From: CAVSMC01 sp963798655
GTDB lineage: Bacteria > Pseudomonadota > Gammaproteobacteria > Burkholderiales > Casimicrobiaceae
DNA length: 64,000 nucleotides
NCBI GenBank assembly: GCA_963798655.1
Contig: CAWCUH010000001.1
Location: 62,001 to 126,000 of the forward strand
Reading direction: 5' to 3'
In this document: positions 56,470-63,900 of the stretch, piece by piece
Layout: each line of letters begins with the position of its first letter
Position numbering within the stretch: position 1 is the stretch's first letter
Notes under the pieces: model-generated
Seen by the model: only the letters and a program-made list of their open reading frames with translations
Told to the model about the DNA's origin: nothing
Database searches by the model: none
Program-made: the position numbers and the translations under genes

Positions 56470-57057
56470 ATGATATCCAAGCGCGCGTGCGTCGCCGCCG
56501 CCGCGTTCGCCGGCGCGATCGCGCTGCCGGCCGCGGCATCGACGATCGATCTCTACGCTGTCGGGTCGACGCATCCGGGGGGCGCGCTCGATCCGGTCGG
56601 CAACGCGCTTCCGGGCGTGCCGATCGTCAGCTGGACCGAGATGCTGTGGGCACCGCCAGCATCCGTCATGCTGCTTTCGATACTGGCCGAGGGCATCGAC
56701 GGCGGCGCACTCGCGCCGAACGGCGGCGAGCACGACGGTGTCTACGTCAACGGCATTTTCGCCGGCTACCTGACGCAGCAGTCGTTCTACACGCCGGGAT
56801 TCAGCCTCAAGCCGGGCGCCGGTGCGCTGGCGGGTGTCACCGCCGAAACGCTGTCGCTGTTCGACGTGACGAGCCTGCTCGTCGCCGGCATGAACGCGTT
56901 CGAGATTCGCGTCGACACGGCGAACTGGGTGAACGAGATCGAGGTCGTGTCGCTCGCGCCGCTGCAGTCGACGGTGCCCGAGCCCGCATCGCTGCCGCTC
57001 GCCGGCATCGCTCTCGCGGCAGTCGGATTCATGCGCCGGCGCCCGGTGAGACGCTAG
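56470..57057 (+). CDS. PEP-CTERM sorting-signal protein
   Basis: A 195-residue exported protein. The signal peptide ends PAAAS. The body is beta-rich, with Gly/Ala/Val and few charges (EGIDGGALAPNGGEHDGVYV, NGIFAGYLTQQSFYTPGF) and no cysteines apart from one in the signal. The tail is VPEPASLPLAGIALAAVGFM followed by RRRPVRR, the complete exosortase signal. The ribosome binding site is AAGGAGAA. Its TAG stop and the stop of the convergent DUF1499 gene share one CTAG palindrome. The exosortase is not in this window. Confidence 0.9.
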   Translation: MISKRACVAAAAFAGAIALPAAASTIDLYAVGSTHPGGALDPVGNALPGVPIVSWTEMLWAPPASVMLLSILAEGIDGGALAPNGGEHDGVYVNGIFAGYLTQQSFYTPGFSLKPGAGALAGVTAETLSLFDVTSLLVAGMNAFEIRVDTANWVNEIEVVSLAPLQSTVPEPASLPLAGIALAAVGFMRRRPVRR

Positions 57058-57780
57058 CGCTCCGCGCGCAAACGATCGAGGTACGCTTCGATGCGGCGCG
57101 CGTTCGTGCCGACGTCGCTGCTGCCGATTCGCGACACCGATCGCACGTCGACGCGGCTGCCGTTTCCCGCCGGTCGAACGCGCACGACGATGTCGTCCTT
57201 GAAGCCGAAGAGCGCCGTCGTGTCGGTTGCCTCGATACGGCCCTCGTCGGGCACCTCGGCGACGATCGTCCAGTGCATCGCTCGTGCCGCGGAGAGCGCG
57301 CGCCGAAACGCGACGTCGACCGGCGCATCGATGGTGAGCGGAACGACATCGGGATAGGCGCGCCGCTGCGCCGCGGCCACATCCGGGCCGCCGTACTCGG
57401 CGGAGTTGCGCGCGTCGACGCGCGCCGACAGCACGGCGACGAAGCGCGGCGGATCGTCGGGATCGGTCGTGATGTCGTGGATATTCGGCAAGTCGGTTCG
57501 CGCGCACCAGCATGAGCGCCGGCACGCCGAACGTCGCGGCGGCGATGACGAACGCGACAATGCCGACCGCGACGCGGCCGCGGCGACGCTGGCGCTGCGA
57601 TGCGATCGCGCCCGCAATCGCGACCAGGGCGACGCCGATCGCGCCGTAGGCCGCCCAGCGCAGCAGCATGAAGCCCATGCCAAGCGGCCATGCGCCGAAC
57701 CGGTAGCCCGGGCCCGCAATGAGCGCCGCGAGCGCGCACGCGATCGCGAGCGCAAGTGCGAGCGGCGCGAGCGCCGTCAC
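57054..57780 (-). pseudogene. DUF1499 membrane protein interrupted by a frameshift
   Basis: From GTG at 57780 the first frame encodes three hydrophobic helices (LALALAIACALAALIAGPGY, GFMLLRWAAYGAIGVALVAI, VGIVAFVIAAATFGVPALML). Near 57489-57500 the frame shifts, and the second frame gives the DUF1499 domain, LPNIHDITTDPDDPPRFVAV, TIVAEVPDEGRIEATDTTAL and VDVRSVSRIGSSDVGTNARR. Helices followed by IHDITTD is the normal family layout, so the two frames belong together. The GTG overlaps the stop of the upstream 82-residue gene by three bases (GTGA). Confidence 0.82.
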
Positions 57781-58025
57781 GTCGCCGAGCCTGTGCCGGG
57801 ATCCTTCGCCTCCGGCGACGGCGCGACGACGTCGGTCTGGTTGTCGATGTAGGTGAGCGCCTCGTTCAGCAGCGAGAGCGCCACGCCGGTGCGGCCCGCG
57901 GCGAGGTGATCGCGGACGTCGACGATCCATTGTCGCAACCGTTGCTCGTACGCTTCGGCTGCTTCGAGCTCTGCAACGAGGCCGCGTACGTCGTCGCCCT
58001 GGCCGGGTCGCTCCTGCTGATGCAT
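57777..58025 (-). CDS. Small helical protein, unknown function
   Basis: About 82 residues from the ATG at 58025: charged N-terminus, then a predicted coiled-coil-like helix (AELEAAEAYEQRLRQWIVDV) and ALSLLNEALTYIDNQTDVV. No signal peptide or cysteines. The frame stays open upstream to 58565 without convincing coding signal. It overlaps the DUF1499 gene start (GTGA), so the two are co-expressed. Family not recognised. Confidence 0.6.
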   Translation of the reverse strand: MHQQERPGQGDDVRGLVAELEAAEAYEQRLRQWIVDVRDHLAAGRTGVALSLLNEALTYIDNQTDVVAPSPEAKDPGTGSAT

Positions 58026-58229
58026 CTCACGGTCTCCGCGACTGTCCGCCGAGAAAAAACCATGCGGCGCATGCATTCTAACGCCACGGCTGGCAGTATG
58101 TAGGACGCCGCCGACACGCGGTTTCAGACGTGGTTCGATCGTCGGCGCCGAATGGCCGATATAGCCTGAGCACTTTGCGCCTCCCGGCGGTTGCGCGTGC
58201 GCGAGACGCAGGCAGACGGAGGATGCCCC

Positions 58230-58562
58230 ATGACGATGGACGCCCTGATGAGTGCTCCGACGCCCGACGACGGCGTGCTGTCGAGCGAGGCGGACGAGCA
58301 TTCCGACCCGGAAGGTATCGCGCGCTGCGAGCGCTGCGGGAACCGCTACGACAAGGCGTTCACCGTCTCGATGGACGGCACGTCGCATACGTTCGACTGC
58401 TTCGAGTGCGCGATCAATGCGCTCGCGCCGCGGTGCGCGCGGTGCAACGGGATGATCATCGGCCACGGCGTCGAAACCGACGACCGCTATTTCTGCTGCG
58501 CGCACTGTGCCCAAGCATCCGGCGTTATCGGGCTGCGCGACCGTGTCGGCGCGCACGCGTGA
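58230..58562 (+). CDS. Cysteine-rich zinc-binding protein
   Basis: A 110-residue cytoplasmic protein. After an acidic 30-residue N-terminus come four CxxC-type sites: RCERCGNRYDK, FDCFECAIN, RCARCNGMIIGHGVE and CCAHCAQ. The arrangement CxxCGNxYDK-FECAI-CxxC-GHGVE-CCAHCA is that of a small bacterial metal-binding domain of unknown function, probably with two zinc sites. The ribosome binding site is CGGAGGA. A second ATG at 58236 is possible. Confidence 0.8.
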   Translation: MTMDALMSAPTPDDGVLSSEADEHSDPEGIARCERCGNRYDKAFTVSMDGTSHTFDCFECAINALAPRCARCNGMIIGHGVETDDRYFCCAHCAQASGVIGLRDRVGAHA

Positions 58563-58609
58563 CATCGGAACGGCGCCTCAATACACCGATTGTCTTGAGG
58601 AGCTACCAG

Positions 58610-59041
58610 ATGAAGCGGTTGCCGGTCATGAATCGCAGGCCGATGCTGCTCGTGCTCGCTTTGACGAGCGCCGTGGGGAGGCGCGTCGCGACGGCTGCCG
58701 TTGCGCAACCGATCGGGCACCGCGAGCGCAACGGTGTGGGCTGGGTGAGCGGTGGCGTGAGCCTCGAGGAGCGCGATGCGCTGCGCACTGTCGCGCCGGA
58801 TTACAACCTTCAGGTCGTTGTCGCGATGTCCGGCACCGGCGATTACCGCGCCGACGTTCCGGTCTCGGTCGAGGACGCGAACGGCAATCCGGTGCTGTCG
58901 GTGGTGAGCGACGGTCCATGGCTGTTCGCCCGCGTCGCGCCCGGACGCTACCGCGTGCGCACCGGCGACGGCCAGGAGCGAACGGTCGACGTCGACTCGG
59001 GTGGGACGTCGGTCGTGTATTTCCATTCGCCGACCGAGTAG
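58610..59041 (+). CDS. Secreted beta-sandwich protein (carboxypeptidase-regulatory-like)
   Basis: A 143-residue protein with a basic, hydrophobic N-terminus (RRPMLLVLALTSAVGRRVAT) acting as signal, and a C-terminal beta-sandwich: YRADVPVSVEDANGNPVLSV, PWLFARVAPGRYRVR, then a short dyad ending YFHSPTE. The GRYRVRTGDG motif is typical of CarboxypepD_reg-like domains that present surfaces rather than catalyse. The ribosome binding site is TGAGGAGC. A PEP-CTERM tail fragment follows downstream without its own start. Confidence 0.75.
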   Translation: MKRLPVMNRRPMLLVLALTSAVGRRVATAAVAQPIGHRERNGVGWVSGGVSLEERDALRTVAPDYNLQVVVAMSGTGDYRADVPVSVEDANGNPVLSVVSDGPWLFARVAPGRYRVRTGDGQERTVDVDSGGTSVVYFHSPTE

Positions 59042-59046
59042 TCGTC

Positions 59047-59274
59047 TCTCATTGTGGCGATGAAGCGGCGGGCTTCCTCCGCACGTTCACGTTGCTCCTT
59101 CCCGGCGTCACGGAGGCCACGACGGTATCGGAGGTGACGTTCTCCTTCGGGACCGGGCCGGACACGTTTATCCCGGGCGTTCCACCGTTGATCGTGCCCG
59201 AGCCTACGACGGTCGCACTTTTGGGGATTGCGCTCGTCGCGCTCGCTTCCACGGGCCGCCGTCGATCGCGGTAG
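59047..59274 (+). pseudogene. Orphan PEP-CTERM tail (5' part missing)
   Basis: This open frame encodes about 75 residues ending with a complete PEP-CTERM signal (VPEPTTVALLGIALVALAST followed by GRRRSR), preceded by FTLLLPGVTEATTVSEVTFS and FGTGPDTFIPGVPP. There is no ATG, GTG or TTG in frame between the previous stop and this segment, and no signal peptide. It looks like the 3' end of a larger PEP-CTERM gene whose 5' part was deleted. It is followed by an intrinsic terminator, as an active gene would be. Confidence 0.72.
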
Positions 59275-59291
59275 AGGAGTCTTTTGACCGC

Positions 59292-59322
59292 AAAACCCCG
59301 CCTCCGAGGCGGGTTTTCGTTT
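59292..59322 (+). terminator. Intrinsic terminator after the PEP-CTERM tail
   Basis: Stem AAAACCC-GCCT paired with AGGCGGGTTTT (one bulged C), loop CCG, then TCGTTT. It terminates the PEP-CTERM tail locus. Confidence 0.8.
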
Positions 59323-59499
59323 CTGCGGTGGCGCCTGACGGGCGACTCTTGCATTCGTAGGTACCGGCCGACAACCGGTTTAGTCGTTGGCCGGCGGCGC
59401 CCGGTACGCGTCCGCATAAGCTTCCTTCAAGGCCGTCCGTGCACGCGACGCGCTCCGTCGTCTCGCGCGGCACCCCGTTTTGATCCCTTGGAGGTTGCG

Positions 59500-60447
59500 A
59501 TGAACATTGGAGCTGCCAGGAAATCGATGCTCGCGCTCGCCGTGCTGGCCGCGGCCGGCTGCGCGACTGTTCCCGAGAACGACCCGATCGTTGCCGACGC
59601 GCGCGTCGCCGTGCAAAGCGCCCGCACCGATCCGCAGGTGCAAAGCTACGCGCGCTACGAGCTTGACCAGGCAATCGCGACCCGTAATCGGATGGAACAG
59701 CTGATACGCGACGTCGCGGCCCCCGAGGACGTGCACCGGGTGGCGTATCTCGCGCAGGAGCGCGCGAGGCTCGCCGAGCAGACCGCGCGTGCGAAGGCCA
59801 ATGAAGCGGCGCTCGCCGCGGCCAACGAGCGGCAGCGCATCGAACTCGCCGCCCGCGCACGGGAGGCCGACGCTGCGAAGCGGGGGGCCCGCGAGGCGCA
59901 ACTCCAGGCCGAGGCGGCGCGCGAGCAGGCACGCGCGGCGCAGCAGCAGGCGCAGTTCGCGCAGCAGCAGGCGGCGAATGCGCAGCTGCAGGCGCAGGCC
60001 GCGCACGCGCACGCGGCAGCCGCCGATGCGAAGCTCGACGCGCTACGCGGCCAGCTCGTCGACCTGTCGGCACAGCCCACCGACCGCGGGTTGGTCGTCG
60101 CGCTGGACGACGTGATGTTCGAGCCGGGCCGCGGGCTGCTGCAGCCTTCCGGCATGCGCGCCGTCCGGCGCATCGCCGACGTGCTGGTCGCGCATCCCGA
60201 GCGCACGATCGCGGTGGAAGCTTTCACCGGTGGGCCGGGCAGGTCTTACACCGATCGCGACGTGACGGCGCAGCGCGCCCGCACGATCGAGCTCGCGCTC
60301 GTCGACATGGGCATCGATCCGTCGCGCATCGTCGTGCGCGATTATGCAGATCGGTATCCCGTTGCAGTCAACGGCGTGCCGCTCGCGGGACGCAGCGTCG
60401 ACATCGTCATCTCGGACGCCGGCGGCCGCGTGCCGCCGCTCGGCTGA
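59500..60447 (+). CDS. OmpA-family lipoprotein with DUF4398 and Ala/Gln-rich coiled coil
   Basis: A 315-residue outer-membrane lipoprotein: lipobox LAAAGC near residue 21, a DUF4398-like helical segment (PIVADARVAVQSARTDPQVQ), a long coiled coil rich in Ala, Gln and Arg (about 85-180), then an OmpA-like peptidoglycan-binding domain starting near 195 (RGLVVALDDVMFEPGRGLLQ) with the helix RDVTAQRARTIELALVDMGI and YADRYPVAVN. This domain order is common for envelope-spacing proteins of Burkholderiales. The ribosome binding site is GGAGG. Confidence 0.88.
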   Translation: MNIGAARKSMLALAVLAAAGCATVPENDPIVADARVAVQSARTDPQVQSYARYELDQAIATRNRMEQLIRDVAAPEDVHRVAYLAQERARLAEQTARAKANEAALAAANERQRIELAARAREADAAKRGAREAQLQAEAAREQARAAQQQAQFAQQQAANAQLQAQAAHAHAAAADAKLDALRGQLVDLSAQPTDRGLVVALDDVMFEPGRGLLQPSGMRAVRRIADVLVAHPERTIAVEAFTGGPGRSYTDRDVTAQRARTIELALVDMGIDPSRIVVRDYADRYPVAVNGVPLAGRSVDIVISDAGGRVPPLG

Positions 60448-60483
60448 CGCAGCGGCGCGGCGGCGGTGACGGCGTCGGCTCTC

Positions 60484-60499
60484 TGGTACGGCGTTTGCA
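60484..60499 (+). promoter_or_regulatory. Sigma-54-type promoter of the 88-residue protein gene
   Basis: TGGTACG-N4-TTGCA, a strong match to the sigma-54 consensus with exact -24/-12 spacing. The predicted start is near 60510, 29 bases before the ATG at 60539, with a GAGG ribosome binding site in between. Confidence 0.7.
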
Positions 60500-60538
60500 T
60501 GGGAGTCCTGCATCGAGAGTTCGAAGCAGTGAGGCCCC

Positions 60539-60805
60539 ATGAGAGACGATATCCCGCTCGTTGAGGTGACCGTCACCGTCGCTTCCCTGACGGCGAGCGC
60601 CTTCGTGGCCGAGGTCGCCGCCTTTCGCGCTGCAGTCGGCAATCCCCACGTCTCGATCGCCGCCAAGGCGCATGCGTGGGATTCGGTCGTTCGGCACGCC
60701 TCGCTGCTCGACGTGCAGGAGCCGGGATTCGAGCGCGCCGGCGTTGCGCTGAAGGAGGCGCTTTGCGCCTGGCTCGACGTGCGCGCCGCCGCGTCGCACC
60801 CGTAA
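60539..60805 (+). CDS. 88-residue protein of unknown function under a sigma-54-type promoter
   Basis: A cytoplasmic protein without signal peptide: VEVTVTVASLTASAFVAEVA, a helical AAVGNPHVSIAAKAHAWDSV segment and a C-terminal ALKEALCAWLDVRAA helix with the only cysteine. No family recognised. Its promoter element is the same type as those upstream of the PEP-CTERM genes, so it may be part of the same regulon. It converges with the MgtC-family gene across a 16-base gap. Confidence 0.65.
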   Translation: MRDDIPLVEVTVTVASLTASAFVAEVAAFRAAVGNPHVSIAAKAHAWDSVVRHASLLDVQEPGFERAGVALKEALCAWLDVRAAASHP

Positions 60806-60821
60806 CGGCGCGAGGTTGTTG

Positions 60822-61493
60822 TCAGTCGCGCGCGGGCGAGAGCCGGAACGACGCGACGTAGGGCTCGGTTCGCAACGCGCGTTCGAGCGCGCCGGTCGAG
60901 CTGCGACTCGCCGACCAGATCGAAAGCTCGTATTCGAGTAGCTGCGACGGCGCATCGAGCCGCGACGCGAGCTCCGCGACTTCGAATCCGTGGGCGCGGA
61001 TGAGTTCGATCACGCGCGTGTCGTCGGGCGCATGCTGGCGAAGGAAGCCGATCTCGCAGTGGACGAGCGAGTGGACCGGCACGCGGTTCTCGATACGCCG
61101 CAGCACCTCGAGCGCGGCCCATGCGATCGCTGTCGCCGCCGTGGCCGCCGCGTAGAGGCCGCTGCCGAACAGCACGCCGATCGCAGCAACGACCCAGACG
61201 GAGGCCGCGGTCGTCAGCCCGCGCACGGAAAAGCCTTCCTTGACGATGACTCCGGCGCCGAGGAAGCCGATGCCCGTGACGATGCCCTGGATCACGCGCG
61301 TCGGATCGCCGGTTCCCGCCGGCAGCCATCCGTCCGCGAGCTGCGCAGCGGCGACAAGCACCGCTGCGCCGAGGCAGACGAGCGCGTTCGTACGCATTCC
61401 TGCCGCACGCCCGCGGTACGCGCGCTCGAGCCCGATCGCGCTGCCGCCAACGACGGCCGCCGCCGCGCGCAGGATGACGTCCCATTCACTCAT
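60822..61493 (-). CDS. MgtC/SapB family protein
   Basis: A 223-residue membrane protein with the MgtC core: SAIGLERAYRGRAAGMRTNA, GIGFLGAGVIVKEG and RGLTTAASVWVVAAIGVLFG, the last containing the charge-relay region. Four or five helices lie in the first 135 residues. A cytoplasmic C-terminal ACT-like part (VHSLVHCEIGFLRQ) is present, as in full-length MgtC. MgtC supports virulence and growth at low magnesium through the F-type ATPase. Non-pathogens also carry homologues. The ATG overlaps the NnrU gene stop (ATGA). Confidence 0.88.
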   Translation of the reverse strand: MSEWDVILRAAAAVVGGSAIGLERAYRGRAAGMRTNALVCLGAAVLVAAAQLADGWLPAGTGDPTRVIQGIVTGIGFLGAGVIVKEGFSVRGLTTAASVWVVAAIGVLFGSGLYAAATAATAIAWAALEVLRRIENRVPVHSLVHCEIGFLRQHAPDDTRVIELIRAHGFEVAELASRLDAPSQLLEYELSIWSASRSSTGALERALRTEPYVASFRLSPARD

Positions 61494-62056
61494 ACGCCGA
61501 ACGGCACGACGGCAAAGCCGAACAGTGGCCGGTGGAACGTCATGACGACGAGCGCCACGCCAATGCCCGCGATGACGGCGATCGCGTCGAACTTCGCGCG
61601 CGGCTCGAACGGCTTCACCGCATGGCGATGCACGGCGGATGCGAGGTCGACGATCGCATACGCCGCGAACGCGCCGAACAGCACCGTGCCGCGCAGATCG
61701 CCGTTGGCGAGCAGATGCACGACGGCCCAGATCAACAGCCCGAGCAGCATCGGGTGGCGCAGCGCGCGGCGGATGTTCGTCGGCATGTTGGCCGCGGCGA
61801 AAAGGACGAACGCAACGCTCACCGCAATCGGCGCAATCCGGATCGCCGCCATCGACGGCGCGAACAGTAGCGGCTCGCGCGGGGCGCGGCCGAAGCCGAC
61901 GACGATCAGCACGATGCCGAGCAGCGAAACGACCGAAACCGCGCCGCGATAGCCTTTGTCGCCGAGGCGCGCGACCAGCGCGGCGCGCAGCGCCGGTATC
62001 GCAGGCACCAGATGCATGCCGAGGAAGAGCGCGAGCCCCGCGACCAGCAGCGCCAT
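61490..62056 (-). CDS. NnrU family membrane protein
   Basis: A 188-residue protein with about five to six transmembrane helices. LFLGMHLVPAIPALRAALVA is the NnrU opening, and TNIRRALRHPMLLGLLIWAV with HLLANGDLRGTVLFGAFAAY is the family core. NnrU was first found near denitrification genes and is related to isoprenylcysteine methyltransferase-like membrane proteins. No denitrification genes lie nearby. It is translationally coupled to the downstream MgtC gene. Confidence 0.85.
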   Translation of the reverse strand: MALLVAGLALFLGMHLVPAIPALRAALVARLGDKGYRGAVSVVSLLGIVLIVVGFGRAPREPLLFAPSMAAIRIAPIAVSVAFVLFAAANMPTNIRRALRHPMLLGLLIWAVVHLLANGDLRGTVLFGAFAAYAIVDLASAVHRHAVKPFEPRAKFDAIAVIAGIGVALVVMTFHRPLFGFAVVPFGV

Positions 62057-62208
62057 GTTCGATGTTCCTTGCGCTGAATCATGGCCAGCGCCCGGCGAGT
62101 GTAGCTCCGATCTCCTTTGTGCGCCGGACCTCTTCTGTCGCCTCGCTCCCCCGGGTACAATCCTGCCGGCAACTGATTCAAACCGTTTCCACGCGGAGGC
62201 GAACGCGG

Positions 62209-63201
62209 GTGTCCTGCAGTCGTTGCGATCATCATCGAAGCTCCGGTCACGCGTCGTGCTCGAACTGTGGCGCGCTGATCGCGGCGTCCGATCCGCCCGG
62301 CGTTGCGCCGATCGACGCCGACACGATCACTGCCGTCGACAACGAGCGCGTTGTGCGGCCCGCACTCGCAGTGCTCTACCGACTCGCGGTTGGACCGGCG
62401 GCTGACTACTACGCGCCGCGCTTCCTGCGCTACGAGGCCGCGGGCCACGGTCTTCCCGGCTGGCATTGGCCGGCCTTCCTGTTTCCGAGCTTCTGGGCGT
62501 TCTATCGCAAGCTTTGGCTGCCGGGAGTCGCGTACGCGCTGCTGCCGCTCGCCGGCGCGTTCGCGTTCACACGCCTCGGGGCCGGCGTCGACGACTCGTC
62601 CGCCGTCTGGTTCGCATCGGCCGTCGTTGCGATGTGGGTGCTGCCCGGCCTCATATCGGCGCTGTTCGCCAATTCGCTGCTGTATCGCCGCGTGCGCCGC
62701 CAGGTCGGACGCGCCGAAGCCGCGGCCGGCAGCGTTCCGCGCGCTGCGCGAATGCTGACGACGCGCAAGCCCACGTCGATCGGCTCGGCGCTGCTGCTGG
62801 GCGGCGGCGTGCTGCTGATCGCGCTGGGCGGCAGCTTCGACAAGCTGCGCGAGGCGTACGTCGATCATGCGGTGCGCACGACGGTCACGGAATCGCTCAC
62901 CGCGGTTCGCTGGCTGCAGCAGGAAGTCGAGGAGCAGTGGTGGCGCTTCGGCGTTCCGTCGCGGCCTCCCGAAGCGGTGCGTCAGCTTGCGCGAGCGAGC
63001 GCACCGGACCTCGCCGACGTAAGCGTGAGCGAAACAAACGGACGCGTGCGCCTGGGGCTTGGCCGTTCGATCCCCGAGCTCGCCGGCAAGGCAATCCTGC
63101 TCGCGCCATCGGTCGACGCGTGGCAGCGCGTGCATTGGCTTTGCATTCCGATCGACATCCCGCAGAAATACCTGCCCAAGGAATGCCGGCCGCGCAGCTA
63201 G
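62209..63201 (+). CDS. Zinc-ribbon and DUF2628-like membrane protein
   Basis: A 330-residue protein starting at GTG after GGAGG. The N-terminus is a zinc ribbon (CSRCDHHRSSGHASCSNCGA). Then comes a membrane region with the DUF2628 pattern PAFLFPSFWAFYRKLWLPGV and two hydrophobic pairs (AYALLPLAGAFAFTRLG, FASAVVAMWVLPGLISALFA), plus one more near 195. The C-terminal domain is a pilin-like extracytoplasmic part ending WLCIPIDIPQKYLPKECR, whose two cysteines can pair. It resembles betaproteobacterial proteins of unknown role that pair zinc ribbons with pilin-like tails. Confidence 0.75.
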   Translation: MSCSRCDHHRSSGHASCSNCGALIAASDPPGVAPIDADTITAVDNERVVRPALAVLYRLAVGPAADYYAPRFLRYEAAGHGLPGWHWPAFLFPSFWAFYRKLWLPGVAYALLPLAGAFAFTRLGAGVDDSSAVWFASAVVAMWVLPGLISALFANSLLYRRVRRQVGRAEAAAGSVPRAARMLTTRKPTSIGSALLLGGGVLLIALGGSFDKLREAYVDHAVRTTVTESLTAVRWLQQEVEEQWWRFGVPSRPPEAVRQLARASAPDLADVSVSETNGRVRLGLGRSIPELAGKAILLAPSVDAWQRVHWLCIPIDIPQKYLPKECRPRS

Positions 63202-63328
63202 CCGCCGCGCCGTAGTCCCCGTCCTACGCGCCGACGCGACGGCGCCCGCTGCACCGCGCGCTTCGCCCTGCAAACACTGAGGGTGAGCCGTGCGATCCGC
63301 ACGGCATGTCACGGCCGCGGAGGACATC

Positions 63329-63751
63329 ATGCCCCGGATCACCGCGAGCGCACTGCGCGCGACGTTGCTAGTGCTCGCCGCGGCAGCTTCGTCGATGGCT
63401 GCCGCGAAGAACGTCGTCGTTCATTTGACCGGCAAGAACGAAGTGCCGCCGGTCGCGAGCAGCGCGAGCGGCCAGGGGACGATAACGATCAATGACGACA
63501 AGACGATCACCGGGAGCATCACGACGACTGACGTCGCCGGCATCGCCGCGCACATCCACATCGGTGCACCCGGCAAGAACGGCCCGGTCGCGGTGCCGCT
63601 AGCGAAGAGCGGCGACGCCGGGTGGAGCGTGCCGAAGGACGCGAAGCTCAATGACGATCAATATCGCGCGTACCAGGCGGGGGAGCTGTACGTCAATGTT
63701 CACAGCGCTGCGCATCCCGATGGCGAGATCCGCGGGCAGCTGACGCCGTAG
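63329..63751 (+). CDS. Secreted CHRD-domain protein
   Basis: A 140-residue secreted protein with a signal peptide ending SSMAAA and a CHRD domain: VHLTGKNEVPPVASSASGQG, TITGSITTTDVAGIAAHIHI and ELYVNVHSAAHPDGEIRGQL. CHRD domains are beta-sandwich modules first defined in chordin. In bacteria they occur in secreted proteins of unknown role. The ATG follows CGGAGGAC. Confidence 0.88.
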   Translation: MPRITASALRATLLVLAAAASSMAAAKNVVVHLTGKNEVPPVASSASGQGTITINDDKTITGSITTTDVAGIAAHIHIGAPGKNGPVAVPLAKSGDAGWSVPKDAKLNDDQYRAYQAGELYVNVHSAAHPDGEIRGQLTP

Positions 63752-63807
63752 CGGTGAGAGGTCGGTGGAGTCTGCCGCTCGTCGGCGCACCGGCGCGCGT
63801 CGAGCGC

Positions 63808-63823
63808 TGGCAGAGATCTTGCA
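63808..63823 (+). promoter_or_regulatory. Sigma-54-type promoter of the gene at the window end
   Basis: TGGCAGA-N4-TTGCA has the exact 12-base spacing and matches the sigma-54 consensus. The predicted start near 63834 is 67 bases before the ATG at 63901. Confidence 0.65.
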
Positions 63824-63900
63824 ATCCGAAACCAACCGCCGGCCATCGACATCACAGGTTGTCGTCGCCGTCGACCCGAGAGTAGCGCACGGAGGCCGAA

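Noticed and set aside
59344..59363. Possible sigma-54 element before the OmpA-type lipoprotein gene
   Set aside because: GG and GC are 11 bases apart instead of 12, which sigma-54 does not tolerate well.
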